Part shown: in pieces, positions 61,011 to 64,000 of the stretch
How the letters are laid out: every line of letters starts with the position of its first letter
Position numbering within the stretch: position 1 is the first letter of the stretch
NCBI GenBank assembly: GCA_014529385.2
Contig: CM043955.1
Location: 146,604,640 to 146,668,639 of the forward strand
Direction: 5' to 3'
From: Adiantum capillus-veneris
Lineage: Eukaryota > Streptophyta > Polypodiopsida > Polypodiales > Pteridaceae
DNA: 64,000 bases
Position numbers and translations under genes: made by a program
Notes under the pieces: generated by a model
The model's database searches: none
What the model saw: the letters and a program-made list of their open reading frames with translations, nothing else
What the model was told of the DNA's origin: nothing

Positions 61011-61600
61011 CCTGATGCATATCTATTCTTAGTAGAAGCCATACTCAGGTGATTGGAAACAGATCATATTTGTCATGAATATAGCACGAATGGAATTTGA
61101 TATTCCATTGCCGCTTACACTAAAATTGATTGGACAGACTGCTATGTACGAGCTATTGGCTCGAAGGCTATATCAAAAAACGCTAGAGGGAGTTGACTGA
61201 AAGCAGGGTTGGGTGGTACAAAATTGGTTGTCCTTGACAATACCTTTTACAAATCTTTGCAACGTAATTTATCAAAGCCCCCAGAAAAATTCAAAGAGTT
61301 ACAAATTTACATTTATAGGAGGGGTATAAAAAAAAATGTTGGTTTATGAAGGCAAAGGGGTCGTTAAATTCTTGATGAAGTGTGTGTGTGTAGAAGGATT
61401 TAAAAGTACCTCGTGAATGCACGTGTAATAGGGAAGCCAATGGATCTCAGACCTATCACAATAGATCTCCTCAAATCGACCTCCCATGGCGCATAGCCCA
61501 CTGAGTCAGCACCAAACTCATTGCCCCTTCTTGAAGGTAAAGTAATCGTCAACGATTATATTTGCAAAACAACTCAATCTAGATAAAAATATATGAGGGT
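61010..61600. other. Tail of element 4 or unassigned sequence
   Basis: Scattered plus-strand coding-like words to about 61200, then nothing recognised. Confidence 0.35.
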
Positions 61601-61966
61601 CAATCTCGAGGGTCATTCAGTCTTTCCATTCCATATCGACTCTTTGAGATCCCACTAGATAACTTATTGGCAGTGGTGCCTATTGCTCTATTCCATGATA
61701 CAGACAAAGGGGTACCTAGGGCTACTGCCAAGTCTTTCAAGTTTCTTCTCAGCCACATTGGGAGGTTGATGAATTCCACCCATATAGGAAAATATCTCAG
61801 AATGCATGGGGGGATTCGAATGTGGGATCCCAAGGGAGCACACAAACAGGCTTCTAGGCAAAACTTTGGCCACCGCCTCCTCGTTATTGAATTGCACAGA
61901 GAAGAAGCATTTGGCTAGATATTGAAGGTTGGATCCACATCCACCCTGTGTTATGGAGTTATACAA
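61600..61966 (-). pseudogene. DUF4283-like fragment (LINE ORF1/gag type)
   Basis: Minus-strand frames read AKCFFSVQFNNEEAVAKVL (61920 region) then, after a frame change, FPIWVEFINLPMWLRRNLKD and LAVALGTPLSV. The pattern 'F.F....D...VL' plus 'VWVR..NLP...W....L..I...LG.PL' is that of DUF4283, typical of plant L1-type LINE ORF1 proteins and related retroelements. No LINE reverse transcriptase is adjacent. Confidence 0.5.
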
Positions 61967-62027
61967 TATGCAGTTCTATTGAATAGAAAGATGTATTCAA
62001 ATAAACTGTATATTGTATAACTCCATA
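61952..62027. repeat. 24-bp-arm inverted repeat (hairpin/MITE remnant)
   Basis: TATGGAGTTATACAATATGC(AGTT) at 61952-61975 is complementary to 62004-62027 with one mismatch. A further partial copy (CAATATGGAGTTTTATTGAA) follows at 62031-62050. Could be a MITE remnant. Confidence 0.7.
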
Positions 62028-62049
62028 ATACAATATGGAGTTTTATTGA

Positions 62050-63020
62050 ATACATCTTTCTCTTACAAATTTTTGCCTACATTGGCAAGTCAATAAGCGG
62101 CGGACTCTTGGGAGAAATTTGTGGACCATTGGGTTAAAGAGTTAACCATTGAATTAAGCTTCTTGAGAAATTGCTGATCATTCTTGACCAATGGATTAGC
62201 TCAATAAGACTACATGGAAAAGCCAATTATTAATCATGTTGCACACTTGTTGATGACCTTTCTTGCATGTATGATTAGCTCACTAGGCGTACATGGAAAT
62301 GTCAATGTTATTCCTATTTTTAGTAGGAGTATTTAAAAGAGGAATAAGGTAGGGGCCATTAAAAAACTACTCTACTACGGTTTTGTTGGTTTTGCTTCGA
62401 CAAATTTTTTCCAGTGTTGTCTTATTACATGCAACCGTCACCGCTTTGTTTAGCTTGTGTTATTTTGTGAGTGGTTTCCTTCCTCTTTATACGGCAGGCA
62501 TGATGGGCCCATCGATGTATATAGGTGTTGAAAAATATTTTTCGATGGCCTTCATTTCTGGTTTCAAACATTTTTGTGTCAAGTTAATTTTGAGAGCCAC
62601 TTCTCATGTTGGTACCAGGGCTAGAAAAATACATTTTTCCTAACTGATCAAAATAAGGGGAAACTTGAAATTCTCTCGGTTTTTAGGTCAAAATTTGAAC
62701 CTTTTGCCGGTAATTACACTAAAACTTGTGTAAATTTGCTAGTTTTCTTAAAGGCAAGCTCAAAATCTAATCGGGATTTTATAATTTCAGCCGGTTAAAA
62801 TACACTAGGTTTTTTTCTAACAGTGATTGGTACTTGAAGTCACATATATGGTCCCTTTTGGCCATGAGGAGTGCATATTTGGCACTGTTGACCACAACCA
62901 TTCTCAATCTATCCCAGGGAATTAAAAGCATGGATGCTGTTTGATGGGGTGGTTTATCAATTAGGAAAGCATGAATGGGGTGGTTTATTAATTTGAAAAC
63001 TAGGAGTGGCAAGCTAGGAA
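62050..63020. other. Upstream intergenic region
   Basis: No recognised coding sequence. TTGGTACCAGGGC at 62609 loosely recalls a primer-binding site but lacks other LTR features. GGAAAGCATGA and GGGTGGTTTATC/A words repeat near 62930-63030. Confidence 0.4.
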
Positions 63021-63030
63021 AGCATGACTA

Positions 63031-63038
63031 GTATAAAG
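63031..63038 (+). promoter_or_regulatory. TATA box of the secreted-protein gene
   Basis: AGTATAAAG lies about 100 bp upstream of the ATG at 63135 and about 30 bp before a (CT)n tract (63063-63097). CT microsatellites in 5' leaders are common in plants. The transcription start is inferred to be near 63060. Confidence 0.5.
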
Positions 63039-63058
63039 CGCTCTTGCTTGTGAAAATA

Positions 63059-63100
<42 letters not shown>

Positions 63101-63134
63101 TCAGGAAAATCGCGCGTAGCGTGAGGCTGCGAGC

Positions 63135-63779
63135 ATGAGTAAAGCAGTTGCATGGCTCGCAATTTTGACGCTACTTCATCTTGCAGTAGTAGTGGTGTCA
63201 CTGGAAGTGCCGCCTAAAAGGGTGAACGTGGGCCTGCATCCTGAGGTAAGTGACTGGCCACCGGCAGCTCCCGCCCCTCCCACTCCACCCGTTCTCACAG
63301 TGGCTGATCCGGACTCCGAGTCCGTAGAAAGGGCGGCGGTTGACATGCCCTCCTTCACAGATAGCCTCATCGATGGCCTTAACATGCAGCTGTCCACCTT
63401 GTTCCCTCTAATCATAGATGACGCCGTAGGCACTTGGCACGGTCGTTTCGGTTTCACCATCCTAGATAGGCTTTATGTAACTAGAACTTTTGAGGTGGAC
63501 TTCCGTATCATTAGTTGGCCTTGCCTCAACAAGGCCAACAACCCTGGAAGTAGCTCGTCCGGTGCCTACGGGCTCTACTCCACTCTGCGATGGATTCTGC
63601 AGTCAGCCATTCAACGCTTCGCTATACAAGGGAAACGCTTCGTCACGTCAGCCGTTGAAAATCTAGCCATGGACTACATTATCGAGCAAACGTGGAGATG
63701 GCCCCCGCAAAGCCCACCACCACCACCGTCACAGAGGGGTGAGTAGGGCGTGGAAATGTGTGTGTGTGTGTGTGTGCGC

Positions 63780-63830
<51 letters not shown>

Positions 63831-64000
63831 TCATGAAAATCTTTGCAGACTTGCCAGAAGTAGCTCAAACTGTTGGCTTCAGCAAACCGAGACCGCTGTA
63901 TTTTGATGATCTCGGTGAGTTTCATAATTCTACTTCCATAAGAAGAGGGAAGAGAAGGGGAGATTTTACATCCTAGGAACAATCACAAGAAAAGTCTTGA
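63135..64000 (+). CDS. Secreted protein of unknown family, 5' exons (runs off the window)
   Basis: Exon 1 (63135-63738) encodes MSKAVAWLAILTLLHLAVVV, a clear signal peptide (about 22 residues, then SLEVPP), a short Pro/Ala-rich linker (residues ~42-52), a ~140-residue folded-looking part with VGTWHGRFGFTILDRLYVTR and WPCLNKANN, and a PPPPP end. Donor G|GTGAGT at 63738; intron 63739-63848 with (TG)n(GA)n; exon 2 63849-63914 (LPEVAQTVGFSKPRPLYFDD), in phase; donor GTGAGT at 63915. The rest is beyond the window. No in-frame stop, matched splice phases, a TATA box and a leader make this the only convincing intact host gene here. I do not recognise the family; secretion or cell-surface location is inferred from the signal peptide. 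Confidence 0.75.
63757..63826. repeat. (TG)n(GA)n microsatellite in intron 1
   Basis: TG repeat (63757-63775), short CGCG, then 45 bp of AG. It lies wholly within the predicted intron. Confidence 0.95.

Larger units (their letters stand above)
52290..61200 (+). mobile_element. Element 4: gypsy-type retrotransposon, decayed
   Basis: Partial family-B 5' LTR (52290-52832), primer site (52836), gag (53000-54450), protease (55500-55850), reverse transcriptase (58690-59580), RNase H (60515-61010). A 1.7-kb LTR element is inserted at 56272-57977, and about 0.9 kb of foreign-looking sequence splits Pol at 59580-60515. Integrase and 3' LTR were not found before 61200. Assigned to gypsy from RT and RNase H motifs; without integrase position this is not fully proven. 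Confidence 0.7.

Noticed and set aside
62600-62625. TTGGTACCAGGGC as a primer-binding site
   Set aside because: No LTR ending in CA directly precedes it and no paired repeat or polypurine tract was found.

Overview
The window looks like repeat-rich nuclear DNA of a land plant. Three things point that way: Ty1/copia and Ty3/gypsy elements with plant-type initiator-Met primer sites (TGGTATCAGAGC), a CACTA transposon remnant with plant subterminal motifs, and very long (GA)n/(CA)n microsatellites. Several coding families (a DDE-like transposase with cysteine-rich segments, a coiled-coil/zinc-finger protein, an FCP1-like phosphatase) made me think of seed-free plants such as ferns, lycophytes or bryophytes. 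That is an inference from memory of the families and was not tested. I see no rRNA, tRNA, organelle or bacterial sequence. Only one ordinary host gene is convincing, a secreted-protein gene at the right edge (63135 onward).

Layout. 1-2830: decayed CACTA element on the minus strand (N-terminal transposase pseudogene at 235-745, terminal repeat at about 2821-2830), invaded by tRNA-derived SINE-like units and microsatellites. 3194-12472 plus 29080-30102: a Ty3/gypsy chromovirus-like element on the minus strand (element 1). Its 3' LTR is at 3194-4631. Its 5' LTR is split in two by the insertion described next. 12473-29079: a large DNA element of about 16.6 kb with ~30-bp terminal inverted repeats and a 4-5 bp target duplication. 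It carries a plus-strand coiled-coil/zinc-finger gene, a plus-strand FCP1-like phosphatase gene and a minus-strand DDE-like transposase gene. A nearly complete copia element (13563-19018, TSD AAAGT) sits inside an exon of the first of these genes. 30104-33592: about 590-bp direct repeats flanking 2.3 kb of unidentified sequence. 34369-35964: a perfect solo LTR of the element-1 family (TSD GCGGC). 37450-38440: fragments of another gypsy element. 38520-44780: a second decayed copy of the element-1 family on the plus strand (element 2). 44790-49698: a gag-only element (element 3, minus strand) with ~1.95-kb LTRs. 50200-52200: copia-like 3' end and unidentified coding remnants. 52290-61200: a gypsy-type element on the plus strand (element 4) sharing the LTR family of element 3. 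A small non-autonomous LTR element (56272-57977, TSD ATCTC) is inserted in it. 61600-61966: a DUF4283-like fragment. 63135-64000: the host secreted-protein gene.

The nesting gives a relative history: gypsy element 1, then the 16.6-kb TIR element inserted into its LTR, then copia inserted into that element's gene. The TIR element is the most interesting object. Its TIR contains TTTGGTGGTAC, and its introns and 3' regions are filled with related TTTGGTAC / GTACCAAATTTGGTAC motifs in tandem and inverted arrays. Its two main genes converge on an inverted repeat that flanks the phosphatase gene. All in-frame stops in the copia polyprotein and in the large transposase exon are of a kind explained by single C-to-T changes on the coding strand, as expected from decay of methylated DNA.
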